Shown one piece after another: positions 27,430 through 36,117 of a DNA stretch of 64,000 nt; position 1 is the stretch's first letter, and every line of letters begins with the position of its first letter. The translations under genes were made by a program, and so were the position numbers. The notes beneath the pieces were generated by a model. The model did not search any database. It saw nothing but the letters and a program-made list of their open reading frames with translations, and was not told where the DNA came from. Location: positions 62,001 through 126,000 of the forward strand of contig DATJAP010000001.1 in the NCBI GenBank assembly GCA_035516155.1, read 5' to 3'. The stretch is from JAJYKN01 sp035516155 (GTDB lineage: Bacteria > Nitrospirota > UBA9217).

Positions 27430-27807
27430 TCAGTGATTGTATTGGAGTGTACTTCGGATCAGGGAATGCACGAGTTCTTCCATTGACACGCCATCTCGCA
27501 GAACCTTACGAAGATTATCAACGATAACCCGCTCCTCCGGCGAGACAGGCTGAGCATTCGACTGGAAGTACTCTCTGTACTCGATGACAAGATTATCGAA
27601 ACGGTCCTTTACTTCAGCGGCAGTGAATCTGCTCATCTCTGAAGTGGCGAGCCAGTGAGTAAGTCTATTTGTTGCCGCCCACAGCAGCACTTTTTCCTCC
27701 GGAACATCACTAAGGTCGAAGGTGGTCATTAACTCTACACGTCCATCCGAAGCTCGCACTGTGTGTGCAATAACCACTCGCTTCCTGGAAACATCGACAT
27801 TAAACAT
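27430..27807 (-). CDS. Hypothetical protein, 125 residues, in FNR-box operon
   Basis: Family not recognised. No signal peptide. The N-terminal half is β-rich (FNVDVSRKRVVIAHTVRASDGRVEL) and the C-terminal half helical (AAEVKDRFDNLVIEYREYF, ERVIVDNLRKVLRDG, MEELVHSLIRS). Start at 27807 because AGGTGGTG precedes it; the GTG at 27819 is part of that site. It follows a 34-residue lipoprotein gene by 33 nt and shares its promoter with two FNR-type boxes, so expression is probably tied to oxygen or redox state. Confidence 0.75.
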   Translation of the reverse strand: MFNVDVSRKRVVIAHTVRASDGRVELMTTFDLSDVPEEKVLLWAATNRLTHWLATSEMSRFTAAEVKDRFDNLVIEYREYFQSNAQPVSPEERVIVDNLRKVLRDGVSMEELVHSLIRSTLQYNH

Positions 27808-27840
27808 AATAATCACCACCTAACTATTAAAACATCGCTA

Positions 27841-27945
27841 TTAGACCATAAATTCAACGCCTCCTTTCCCGTTAACGTGGCACCCGCCGATTAACAAAAA
27901 AACCGCCAATGCCGAAAAGTTCCTTTTTTTTCGATAGCCTAACAT
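27841..27945 (-). CDS. Tiny lipoprotein, 34 residues
   Basis: Begins MLGYRKKRNFSALAVFLLIGGC, a basic start, a hydrophobic run and a lipobox L-I-G-G-C, then only 12 residues (HVNGKGGVEFMV). AAGGAG precedes the ATG. The layout recalls entericidin-like small lipoproteins, but the sequence is different. It is the first gene after a class II FNR-type promoter. The mature lipopeptide would be 13 residues with an N-terminal lipidated Cys. Recognised by eye; it needs expression evidence. Confidence 0.55.
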   Translation of the reverse strand: MLGYRKKRNFSALAVFLLIGGCHVNGKGGVEFMV

Positions 27946-28009
27946 CTTCTCCTTCTAAGATACGCCGCTAGACGCTTCTTCCCTCCATAGGACTCATCTT
28001 CCTTCTTAA

Positions 28010-28073
28010 AGCATATCACGGAACATGTTTTTTGTCATTGATGTATATCAATCGATTCCTTAATGTATATCAA
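28010..28073 (-). promoter_or_regulatory. Class II FNR/CRP-type promoter with two TTGAT-N4-ATCAA boxes
   Basis: Box 1 (28038-28051) is TTGAT-GTAT-ATCAA, a perfect FNR palindrome; box 2 (28060-28073) is TTAAT-GTAT-ATCAA. Their centres are 22 bp apart (two helical turns). On the minus strand a TATGCT -10 (28010-28015) puts box 1 at about -41.5 and box 2 at about -63.5: textbook class II activation. The downstream genes are the tiny lipoprotein and the 125-residue protein. Confidence 0.75.
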
Positions 28074-28162
28074 CTCGCATATTTATAAGAAAGTGCAAAA
28101 CAATCCTGCTTGCGAGCGATATTGGGCGATAGCGATACGAAGATGATCGGGAGATTCAGTTT

Positions 28163-28858
28163 CTACAAGAGGTTGTCAGCGTCAGTCACAGTAAGCACAC
28201 CTTTGACACGGCTTATAAGGCCTTCTTGCCTCATTTGTTTCAGCAAACGGCAAAGATGCTCCGGAGTAATCGCAAGAAGCTGAGAGAGTTCCTTATTGGT
28301 GAGCGGCAAGCTGAAATCGGACAGTTCCGGGACGGCCAAATTCTGATCGTCGATCATGTCACGCAAAATGTGCTTTATGCGGTCCTTGGCCGACAGGCAC
28401 TTCATTGCCTCCACGTTTTTCATCTGCTTGAAGATTTGCCGGGCAAGCAGCCGGTGAAGGTACCAGGAGAATTGTTCGTTCGTTTTCGCAAGATCCAAAA
28501 AATCTTTTGCTGGTATACAGCGCAAGGATGACGAAACCAGGGTGATGGCGGTGAAGGAATACAGCTGGTCAAGAAGAACCGATGGTGCTCCGATCAGCCA
28601 ATGCCGGCGGCGCAAACCGACGATTATGGCGTGACCGTTCGGTATAACTCTGACAAGCTTCACCAGACCATGCTCGATGAGATAAACAGCATGTGCCTGA
28701 GTGTCTTGATGAAATATCACAGCCTGCGCCGGATAGGTCTGAACGACACCCTGGTCAAACCCGCCATCCTCAGGATTGGCGAACGAGGATACTAGAGCGC
28801 CGCTCGGCGGACCACTTCTGCCAGCTGATTTTGTGAAGCCGGATGATCTCTTATTCAT
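28163..28858 (-). CDS. Crp/Fnr-family transcriptional regulator
   Basis: 231 residues: N-terminal cyclic-nucleotide-like β-barrel (VIFHQDTQAHAVYLIEHGLVKLVRV), dimer helix, and C-terminal HTH (LPLTNKELSQLLAITPEHLCRLLKQMRQEGLI). It lacks the N-terminal cysteines of FNR, so it should not carry an O2-labile [4Fe-4S] cluster. The recognition helix has the E-x2-C-R pattern close to FNR's E-x2-S-R, consistent with TTGAT half-sites. Such sites lie directly downstream of its own stop, in front of the lipoprotein operon, so it is the obvious candidate regulator (inference). Start preceded by AAAAGG. Confidence 0.92.
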   Translation of the reverse strand: MNKRSSGFTKSAGRSGPPSGALVSSFANPEDGGFDQGVVQTYPAQAVIFHQDTQAHAVYLIEHGLVKLVRVIPNGHAIIVGLRRRHWLIGAPSVLLDQLYSFTAITLVSSSLRCIPAKDFLDLAKTNEQFSWYLHRLLARQIFKQMKNVEAMKCLSAKDRIKHILRDMIDDQNLAVPELSDFSLPLTNKELSQLLAITPEHLCRLLKQMRQEGLISRVKGVLTVTDADNLL

Positions 28859-29327
28859 CTAAGACCTTTTGCGCTTGCATGCGCACCGATGCACTCATCT
28901 CTCGATCTCTTTTAAATAAAATAAAGCAGATAAAGTCGCCGCTGTCAATCCCACCTTGGACAAGAAGTTGCAATTTGAAAAACGATATCATCAAAAAAAC
29001 ATGCGAAACAGCCGGTTTGAATGTTCTTGCCGTAGAGTGTACCTCTTGATCGTGATCTCGACAGGAGACACCGGATCGGCTGACGCCACTTATATCAGCA
29101 GCTTTTGCTCGCCTCAGCTGCTTGTTTTTTGTGCATTCCCGAGATTCACCAGAAACAAAATTTGAAATGCATTATTAAGAGCGGCGCCCTTTTATGACGG
29201 CAGCGCTTTATTAGCTGCAGGGATTATTACCCCCCGATGTGCAGAATGGTTCATGCGTTCTTAGAAAAGTTTGCTAGAATTAAACTAAAGATGCCGTCTC
29301 GGGTGGGACCATGCCCAGGAGAAAAGC
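28859..29327. other. Divergent promoter interval
   Basis: Lies between the Crp/Fnr gene and sufC. No gene is seen; a possible -10 (TAGAAT) lies near 29273 before sufC, without a clear -35. Confidence 0.35.
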
Positions 29328-30080
29328 ATGCTTTCCAGCATGATCGAAATCAGAAATCTGTCAGTCAGCGTTGACGGGAAAAGGATACTCAATGACGTGA
29401 ACCTGCACATCGGGCGGGGAGAGACCATAGTCTTATTTGGTCCGAACGGTTCCGGAAAGACTTCTCTTCTGAAGACGATTATGGGAATCCCGCAGTACAG
29501 GGTGCAATCAGGAAGCATCGTCTTTAAAGGTGAGGACATCACGAAACGCACCATAGACGAGCGAGCGAGGCTCGGTATCGGGATTGTATTTCAGAATCCC
29601 CCCGCGGTACGGGGTGTGAGGCTGAAAGACCTGCTGCGCATCTGCATGAAGAAGAGCGCTGCTTATAAGGAAGAAATGATCGGAGAAGACGCCAGCAAGC
29701 TGAACTTAACCGAATTTTTGGACAGGGACATCAATCTGGGCTTTTCCGGCGGAGAGATCAAACGGTCGGAACTCCTTCAACTTCTCGCCCAGAACCCCGA
29801 GTTTATCATGTTCGATGAGCCTGATTCGGGGGTGGACCTGGTCAATATCAATCTGGTGGGGAAGGTCATAAACGAGTTGATTGAGAAAGATAAAAGGGTA
29901 GACAAGAGAACAAAGGGTGGACTGATCATAACGCATGCCGGTTACATCCTGGATTATGTAAATGCCGACAGGGCATACGTTATGCTGAACAGTACGGTGA
30001 GCTGTTCCGGAAACTCGAGGGACATTCTGGATGACATACGGGCTAAAGGGTACGAGGAATGCGTAAGGTGCCGAAGGTAA
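29328..30080 (+). CDS. sufC: SufC-type Fe-S assembly ATPase (SmsC)
   Basis: 250-residue ABC ATPase. Walker A FGPNGSGKTSL (about 38-48), a Q-loop, signature FSGGEIKRSELLQ (about 139), Walker B FIMFDEPDSGVD (about 158). The SufC-specific FSGGE-x-KR and DEPDSGLD-like motifs set it apart from transport ATPases. With the SufB-like protein it would form the minimal two-gene scaffold described for archaea and many anaerobes (SMS, or minimal SUF). Site AGGAG. The stop codon region overlaps the next gene by 22 nt. Confidence 0.93.
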   Translation: MLSSMIEIRNLSVSVDGKRILNDVNLHIGRGETIVLFGPNGSGKTSLLKTIMGIPQYRVQSGSIVFKGEDITKRTIDERARLGIGIVFQNPPAVRGVRLKDLLRICMKKSAAYKEEMIGEDASKLNLTEFLDRDINLGFSGGEIKRSELLQLLAQNPEFIMFDEPDSGVDLVNINLVGKVINELIEKDKRVDKRTKGGLIITHAGYILDYVNADRAYVMLNSTVSCSGNSRDILDDIRAKGYEECVRCRR

Positions 30081-31294
30081 CCATTCGGGAAAAAGCAAGA
30101 GATGCAGAGAAGAAACCCGCAGCCATAGGCCCGGATATCGATCTCGGCGCCTATTCCGGCCACATAGAGGAGCATGGCGAGATTCAACGATTAACGGGGC
30201 TGAGCGATGACGTCAAAGAGCGGGCTGTCACCGTGGGTATTGATGCGGAGGAAGTATGCAGGGCGGGGTCATTTTTTCAGATGGACCATTCGGTCATACT
30301 CTCATCGGCCTATCAAAGTGGCCTCGAAGTGATGAGCACCACAGAGGCGCTTAAAAAATACGAGTGGCTCAAGGACTACTGGTGGAAGGCCGTGCAGGTG
30401 GACGCGGACAAGTATACTGCCCAGGCGGAGCTGCAACAGCACCATGGCTACTTTTTGCATGCCTTGCCCGGGTCGAGGGCTGAATTTCCCCTGCAGGCTT
30501 GCCTTTTCATGACACAGGAAGGCATGGTCCAGAACGTGCATAACATAATCATCGCTGAGGAGGGCTCTGAGCTCCATATCATCACCGGGTGTACGACTGC
30601 TCAGACAGTGAAGTCGGGGCTCCATGTCGGCGTTTCCGAATTTTACATAAAGAAGAACGCAAAAGTCACTTTTACCATGATTCATAACTGGGCAGAGGAC
30701 GTGGCGGTGAGACCCAGGACCGGCACGATTGTTGAAGAAAACGGCGTTTTCATGAGCAACTACATCTGCATGAGACCGGTTAAAACCCTCCAGACGTATC
30801 CCGCCGCGTACTGCATCGGCGAGAATGCCACGGTCAGGTATAATACCATTCTCTTAGCGCCGGAGGGATCGAACATGGATGTGGGCTCCAAAGTCTTTTT
30901 GCGAGCGAAGGGAAGCAGGGCGGAGGTCGTTGCACGGGCGATCACGAAGGGAGGCGCCATCGTCACAAGGGGCAACTTGATCGGCGAGGTCCCCGGTATC
31001 AAAGCTCACCTGGAATGCCGGGGGCTCATCCTCTCCGAACGCGGCTCGATCCTCGCCATCCCCGAGCTCGACGGCAGAGTAAGCGGCGTCGATATGTCCC
31101 ACGAGGCCGCTGTCGGAAAGATCGCAGAGGAAGAGATCCAGTATCTCATGGCGCGGGGACTGACCGCCGATGAAGCGACAGCTGCTATTGTCAGGGGTTT
31201 TTTGGATATTGAGATAAAAGGGCTCCCGGAGCACCTCAAAGATGAAATAAAAAAGGCGGTCGAGATGGGGGGGAAAGAGGAACGACTTATGTGA
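30059..31294 (+). CDS. sufB: SufB-like Fe-S scaffold subunit (SmsB)
   Basis: 411 residues with the SufBD β-helix core (GCTTAQTVKSGLHVGVSEFYIKKNA, ECRGLILSERGSILAIPELDG, SHEAAVGKIAEEEIQYLMARGL). Only one SufB/D-type gene is present and there is no SufS, SufU, SufE or SufD nearby, matching minimal SmsCB systems in which SmsB homodimerises on SmsC. Overlaps sufC, so translation is coupled. Cysteine desulfurase would have to come from elsewhere, or sulfide is used directly. Confidence 0.92.
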   Translation: MRKVPKVTIREKARDAEKKPAAIGPDIDLGAYSGHIEEHGEIQRLTGLSDDVKERAVTVGIDAEEVCRAGSFFQMDHSVILSSAYQSGLEVMSTTEALKKYEWLKDYWWKAVQVDADKYTAQAELQQHHGYFLHALPGSRAEFPLQACLFMTQEGMVQNVHNIIIAEEGSELHIITGCTTAQTVKSGLHVGVSEFYIKKNAKVTFTMIHNWAEDVAVRPRTGTIVEENGVFMSNYICMRPVKTLQTYPAAYCIGENATVRYNTILLAPEGSNMDVGSKVFLRAKGSRAEVVARAITKGGAIVTRGNLIGEVPGIKAHLECRGLILSERGSILAIPELDGRVSGVDMSHEAAVGKIAEEEIQYLMARGLTADEATAAIVRGFLDIEIKGLPEHLKDEIKKAVEMGGKEERLM

Positions 31295-31571
31295 AGCGAA
31301 ATGGGTGATTCCCGTTGTTATCTGAACGGGCTCCCATCCGATAATTCCGAAAATCCGATAGTAGTCCGGAAGAACAAGATGCAAACAGTCTTAGCCAGCA
31401 CAATGCAGGTCGCCCGCGGGCACAATGTGCCCACCTACAGACCCGTTGTACGCTTAGAGAACGGTCACAATTAGCTTCGTAATTCGATCTCCTTGCACCT
31501 GACATTGAGGGAGGGCAATATTATTTCCGAAGCACGGTGCGAGTATTCTTCATAAATTATCCCCTGAGCTA

Positions 31572-32993
31572 TCAGCTCGTATATTTTCTTTTGATCTCAT
31601 CAACAAGCATCGAGCGCAGGTGCATCACCCTTTTACTTATCCCGACCTTGTAGGTGTGGGGGTTCTCGAAACGCTTATGTTCATCCGGTAAGTGCCGCAG
31701 GCGTGCCTGAACAGAGGCGGCAATTTCTTCAGGTTTTTTCCTCTCTATGATAATCGTCCCCTTGTCCATGACCTTTCGCAACAGTCTTTCCTTTTTGTAC
31801 GCACTTACCACGCTGCTTTTCGCGGGCTGATGCGGATGGTAAATGATATCGATCTCGTCTTCTTCGTCCAGTGCAATACAATCAGCATAAAACTGTCCGT
31901 TTTCATCGGTATACCTGAATACATTTTTGCGGCCGGGCAGTATTATTTTCTCGGGATTCTCCGATATCTTCAGCCTGGGCTTATTATTGCTCATCGAGAG
32001 CTTGTAAACACCGTCAAGTGCACCGTCCGGATGACCCGTAACGAGCTTTGTGCCGACGCCGAAAGCATCAATAGGAGATCCCTGCTCCAGCAGGCTTTTT
32101 ATGACATGCTCATCCAGCTTGTTTGAGACAACAATTTTGACATATTGCAGTCCTGCTTCATCGAGCATCTTTCTGGCTTTTTTGCTCAGATAAGCGAGAT
32201 CACCGCTGTCAATTCGCACGCCGAATAATTTGTCTCCGCGCGCCTCCATCTCTCCGGCAACCGTTATTGCGTTCGGCACGCCGGACTTCAGCGTATTGTA
32301 GGTATCAACGAGCAATACACATCTCCTGGGGAATGCCTTTGCAAAATCTCTGAATGCGGTTATCTCGTCGTCATATGCCTGGATCCATGAATGCGCCTGG
32401 GTGCCCGTGGATGCGAGGTTGAACTGGAACGCGCTATAGACGTTAGATGTGCTGTTCGCGCCGCCGAGTACCGCGGCCTTGCTTGCAAGGATTCCACCGA
32501 GCCCATGCGCCCGGCGCAGTCCGAAGTCGATTACAAGTTTGTCTCCGGCGGCACGCCTTATCCGGGCAGCTTTCGTGGCTATAAGAGTCTCGAAATTCAG
32601 TATGTTCAAAACCATTGTCTCTATGATCTGGGACTCTATGATATTCCCCTCCACCCGAACAACAGGTTCGAAAGGAAAAACAACCTCTCCTTCCTCAGGA
32701 GCGTAAATATCAGCTCTGAACTCGAAATTTTTGAGAAAAGCAACAAACGCCGGGTCGAAACCGATAGACCTCAGATAGTTGCAGTCTTCGTCGTCAAACC
32801 GGAGACCTTCGAGGATTTCGAGCAGGTCCCGGAGCCCCGCGAAAATCGCATACCCGCCACGAAAGGGGTTCTCTCTATAGAAATAATCGAAGCAGGCGGG
32901 AATGTCTTTCATGCCGTTAAAAAAGTATCCCTGGGCCATGGTGAGCTCATAGTGGTCGGTGTAAAGGCCTGTATGTTTTTCCAATAATGTCAT
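31572..32993 (-). CDS. pncB: Nicotinate phosphoribosyltransferase
   Basis: 473 residues. Makes nicotinate mononucleotide from nicotinate and PRPP with ATP, the entry step of the Preiss-Handler NAD route. Typical segments: TGLYTDHYELTMAQGYF, DFGLRRAHG, STGTQAHSWIQ, LLVDTYNTLKSGV, FGVRIDSGDLAYLSKKAR, and AFGVGTKLVTG. Start at 32993 after GGAGCTAAGGG. The nicotinamidase-like gene at 7694-8257 would supply nicotinate. Single gene here. Confidence 0.96.
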   Translation of the reverse strand: MTLLEKHTGLYTDHYELTMAQGYFFNGMKDIPACFDYFYRENPFRGGYAIFAGLRDLLEILEGLRFDDEDCNYLRSIGFDPAFVAFLKNFEFRADIYAPEEGEVVFPFEPVVRVEGNIIESQIIETMVLNILNFETLIATKAARIRRAAGDKLVIDFGLRRAHGLGGILASKAAVLGGANSTSNVYSAFQFNLASTGTQAHSWIQAYDDEITAFRDFAKAFPRRCVLLVDTYNTLKSGVPNAITVAGEMEARGDKLFGVRIDSGDLAYLSKKARKMLDEAGLQYVKIVVSNKLDEHVIKSLLEQGSPIDAFGVGTKLVTGHPDGALDGVYKLSMSNNKPRLKISENPEKIILPGRKNVFRYTDENGQFYADCIALDEEDEIDIIYHPHQPAKSSVVSAYKKERLLRKVMDKGTIIIERKKPEEIAASVQARLRHLPDEHKRFENPHTYKVGISKRVMHLRSMLVDEIKRKYTS

Positions 32994-33034
32994 GACCCTT
33001 AGCTCCGGCAACGTAATTGTTGAGGATGGCTTCC

Positions 33035-33240
33035 TAAAAAATCAATGATTGTTTTGTCATTTCGGTTCCTCATTTTGTCATTCCATACAACCATGAGGGA
33101 TCTTATCCCCCGCACTCGGGATAAACTCCGCGAGAAGTCCTGGTTTTCCGAATCAAATGAAAGATTCTTCGCCTCGTTCAAGGTCTGCCCAGAGCTTATC
33201 GAAGGGATGACGCGTCATGACTTATTACGAATACATCATT
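33035..33240. repeat. Dispersed-repeat-like intergenic sequence
   Basis: Contains TTTGTCATTCC-type phrases, CGGGATAAACTCCGCGAG and CCAGAGCTTATCGAAGGG, motifs that resemble short repeats scattered between genes in many proteobacterial and Nitrospirota genomes. Only one copy is seen in this window, so the call rests on resemblance. Confidence 0.35.
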
Positions 33241-33282
33241 CAAGCGCTGATTAAAATTATAGCAGGATTCCGATTGAATCCT

Positions 33283-33328
33283 TAAAAGAAAAAAAAGGGA
33301 AGAAACAATCACTGCATGTTTCTCCCTT
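33283..33328 (-). terminator. Terminator of the receiver-PilZ gene
   Basis: AAGGGAAGAAACA (33295-33307) pairs with TGTTTCTCCCTT (33317-33328) with one bulge; the minus strand continues TTTTTTTTCTTTT. Placed just after the stop of the minus-strand gene. Confidence 0.8.
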
Positions 33329-33391
33329 CAATCCTGACTTCCCGTAACTTCTGACAGACATTTGAGCCAACTGCTGCTCCCGTAATTTTAT

Positions 33392-34069
33392 TCAATTTAC
33401 ACAGGACAAACCTGCCAGGTACGAGCCGTCCTGGTTCCGACTCACCCATTGTACCGACGCGGTGCGGCATGCGATAATAGCGTGTGCCGCATCGATGTGT
33501 ACTGTCTGTTTTGTCGTGAGCGGGGCTGCAAGCTTCAAGCAGAGTCCGCTGTCGCTGATATTCATGGTCATTCCATATAGGATTTCATTGGTACGATCCA
33601 CTTGGCACCGGACTTCGTAACAAGTTGCATGGCGCATTTCTTTTCTCCTGGAGCCTAATGGCCTCGAAAGATCCACTCTTTTTTCACACTCGTCCAGCCA
33701 GGCTGACAGACGAGAGAACTCAATCGGTTTTGGGATGAAGGCGTATCCCAGGCGTTTAATCTGCTTATGACTCTCCTCCTCAATATACCCCGACATCACT
33801 GCTTTGTTCTCGCTCGTTAACTTGCATCCGTGCGCCGATTGCTCCTGAAGCAACTCAAGGCCATTCATGCCGGGTAACGTGAAGTCCGTAAGGATCACAT
33901 CAGCACACAGGTAATTGGCATTGCAGAGATTCCCTTTCTTGTCAAAAATCGGGCAGACAACAGGCCTCGTATAAGAAAATACTTCATAATTCCTTGTGGA
34001 TAAAAAATCCTTTAACACGTGCACAATGATCTCTTCGTCATCAATAACAACAGCTCGCCGTTTCCTCAT
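33392..34069 (-). CDS. Response-regulator receiver fused to PilZ domain
   Basis: 225 residues. Receiver domain 1-125: acidic pocket DDEE near residue 10, phospho-acceptor Asp in ILTDFTLPGMNG, SGY switch Ser and IPKPIEF Lys. A linker leads to a C-terminal PilZ domain (RRKEMRHATCYEV... NISDSGLCLKL) with the R-x3-R / N-x-S-x2-G c-di-GMP pattern. So a phosphorylation signal and c-di-GMP may meet in one protein. No cognate kinase is adjacent. A Cys-rich insert (CPIFDKKGNLCNANYLC) interrupts the receiver, which is unusual. Start 34069 after GAGGAG; the frame is open 43 codons further up, overlapping the OYE gene. Confidence 0.88.
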   Translation of the reverse strand: MRKRRAVVIDDEEIIVHVLKDFLSTRNYEVFSYTRPVVCPIFDKKGNLCNANYLCADVILTDFTLPGMNGLELLQEQSAHGCKLTSENKAVMSGYIEEESHKQIKRLGYAFIPKPIEFSRLSAWLDECEKRVDLSRPLGSRRKEMRHATCYEVRCQVDRTNEILYGMTMNISDSGLCLKLAAPLTTKQTVHIDAAHAIIACRTASVQWVSRNQDGSYLAGLSCVN

Positions 34070-34160
34070 AGGGTCGCTCCTCTGTGCACACTGGTGATGG
34101 CAGTCGTATTCAGGAAGAAGTCTATAGTCTCCGCGCGATAAAGTAATGAAGCCTCTCGAA

Positions 34161-35168
34161 TCAAAGATTCTGCTTTGATCGAAGGGTTTCAAGAGCACGT
34201 TTTGCCCATGTGCTATCTTGAAGGATGGCTCTTCCTACTCCGATCAGGTCTGCTTTTTTCTCCGCAAGGAATTTTTCTGCAGCTTCTACTTCGGTAATTC
34301 CGCCGGTCAGGATCACGGGAATGGAAACAACGCTCTTGATGGCCTTGCTGAGGGTAGCAAAATAGCCTTGCCCGGTGAGCCCGGGGGGAGTATATCCGAC
34401 AAACCCTCCGGAAATGTGAATGATATCCACCCCTGCCTTTTCAAACGCCCGGGCGGCAATCTTGCTGTCTTCAATTGTCGTTCCGCCCTCTGTATAATCC
34501 GAAGCCCCTAACCGTATCTGAATGGGAAAATCCGGCCCAACTGACATTCGTACGGCCTGGATCACCTGCTGGTGAATGCGGATGCGGTGAGAAATATCAC
34601 CACCGTATTCGTCTGTCCGTTTATTTGTCAAGGGAGATAAAAACTGGTTGAGAAGGTAACCATGAGCGCAATGTATTTCCACGGCGTCAAAGCCCGCCTC
34701 TCTGACTCTGCGGCTAGCCTCTTTATAGGCATTTACAATATCGCCGATCTCCTTCCGTGTCATCTCACGAGGCATGTCGCCGCGCCTCGGGTTTGCTGTT
34801 GCTGAAGGAGCTAGGGGTGTCGTCCCTGTGACCTCTTTTTGTGCTGCGCTTCCGGCATGATTGATCTGAAGTGCAGCCTTTGACCCGTTCCGGTGAATGA
34901 CATCCGCTATTTTCCGCAGACCCGGGATTACCGCGTCATCAGAAACGGAAAGCTGGCTGCTGCTTGCCTTTCCTTCCGAGGTTATGTAGCTGTGCTCGAT
35001 GATGATCAATGCAATATAGCCGCCACGGGATTTTTCCCCGTAGTAGTCGAGAAGCGCCGGACTTGTTTTCCCGTCAAGCGCGGCTTTTGCTGTGGCCATC
35101 GGCGGCATAACCAGCCGGTTGGCTAAGTTCATCGAACGCACTTTTAAAGGCTCGAGGAGATATATCAT
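34161..35168 (-). CDS. NADH:flavin oxidoreductase (Old Yellow Enzyme family)
   Basis: 335 residues, a single FMN TIM barrel without the C-terminal Fe-S and dinucleotide domains of 2,4-dienoyl-CoA reductases. IHCAHGYLLNQFLSPLTNKRTDEYGG holds the substrate-binding His pair analog and the barrel signature; VILTGGITEVE and LIGVGRAIL bind FMN phosphate. Reduces activated C=C bonds; physiological substrate unknown. Lies upstream of the receiver-PilZ gene on the same strand. Confidence 0.93.
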   Translation of the reverse strand: MIYLLEPLKVRSMNLANRLVMPPMATAKAALDGKTSPALLDYYGEKSRGGYIALIIIEHSYITSEGKASSSQLSVSDDAVIPGLRKIADVIHRNGSKAALQINHAGSAAQKEVTGTTPLAPSATANPRRGDMPREMTRKEIGDIVNAYKEASRRVREAGFDAVEIHCAHGYLLNQFLSPLTNKRTDEYGGDISHRIRIHQQVIQAVRMSVGPDFPIQIRLGASDYTEGGTTIEDSKIAARAFEKAGVDIIHISGGFVGYTPPGLTGQGYFATLSKAIKSVVSIPVILTGGITEVEAAEKFLAEKKADLIGVGRAILQDSTWAKRALETLRSKQNL

Positions 35169-35639
35169 AGATTAATCAGCATCCAATCAGGACTGCAGCC
35201 CTTTTCTGAGAAGTGTAACTATATCCCGGTTTTCAACTTTTCTCTCCCTCGACGCTCGGCCACCAACGCTAGTCGAAACAAAGCGCCTTTGGAGATCGTC
35301 TTAAAAGCGCTCTTATACCATGGCAAAATCGATAATGCCGAGGCCGTCCGGGGGATGGATGTGCTTCACGAAACGTAGAATCGATACCCACTAACAGTTC
35401 GCATCATTGCTTCTAGGGCCAAAATCCGGCTTGATATAGGCGCCCTTGTTTAATTCAGAATAACTCGTGATCAACTTCCTAAAACTCGCGGAGCTTTCGT
35501 TCCTTGCCACTCCACTGTTTTTTAGCCGTAGCTGTCGGCTTCTACCTCGAAAATGTCATGCAGCAATAACTTGACATCCTCACCGGCCTGAAGGACGAAG
35601 TTTTACGGCGCATTTGATAAAGTTTATCATTCTCAATTC
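35169..35639. other. Gene-poor interval
   Basis: No gene is recognised. A plus-strand stretch near 35275-35380 reads KAPLEIVLKALLYHGKIDNAEA, which looks protein-like but has no start or recognisable family; perhaps a remnant. Confidence 0.3.
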
Positions 35640-35822
35640 TCACAAACAGGTTTGCTCAATGACTCTTTTTGCTTCTTCTTTTGTAATGCCATATTGGTAG
35701 TAAATATATAGTGACACCATATCAGCGAGTTGGTTTGTAGAAATATCCGGCATAATCTCTAGAATCTCCTCCTTAAAATAATTTGCTGCTTCACAAATAG
35801 GCATGTTATTTTTGTCAACCAT
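35640..35822 (-). CDS. Small hypothetical protein, 60 residues
   Basis: Acidic, helical (CEAANYFKEEILEIMPDISTNQLADMVSLYIYYQYGITKEEAKRVIEQ). GGGAG lies 7 nt before the ATG, and the codon pattern is clean, so it is probably expressed. Family unknown. It lies directly downstream of a histidine-kinase remnant. Confidence 0.55.
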   Translation of the reverse strand: MVDKNNMPICEAANYFKEEILEIMPDISTNQLADMVSLYIYYQYGITKEEAKRVIEQTCL

Positions 35823-35835
35823 TCATCTTCTCCCT

Positions 35836-36117
35836 TCATCTTTCATATTTGAACATACCTGATCCAACGATTATCTCGACGATACTGCAATAGCTTGCCT
35901 GCCTTTGCCGAACAAAATCAGTATAAGCAATAACGCAAGGAGAGTCAAGATGACACTTTGAAAAAAGCGGGTAGACCTGTTCGATCTGTCCGAAATCCAC
36001 CAGAATGATCAGCCCGCAGCCTTCGAGATCCATTTTCAACTCGATATCATCGCCGATCAGCCGCCTTAACAGCTTGCCGACCTGCAATCGAAAGTTTTCT
36101 TCTGTGTAGCCATACAA
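35836..36117 (-). pseudogene. Fragment of a sensor histidine kinase
   Basis: The open frame gives LQVGKLLRRLIGDDIELKMDLEG...ILVDFGQIEQV. This matches the linker between H-box and N-box of hybrid histidine kinases (MLRRLIGEDIEL...DPGQIEQVLMNL). After that the sequence no longer fits: no N-box Asn and no G-boxes. The only start is a TTG without ribosome site. A short product could be made, but it would not be a kinase. Confidence 0.65.

Noticed and set aside
28163..28858. True oxygen-sensing FNR
   Set aside because: The N-terminal cysteine cluster is absent.
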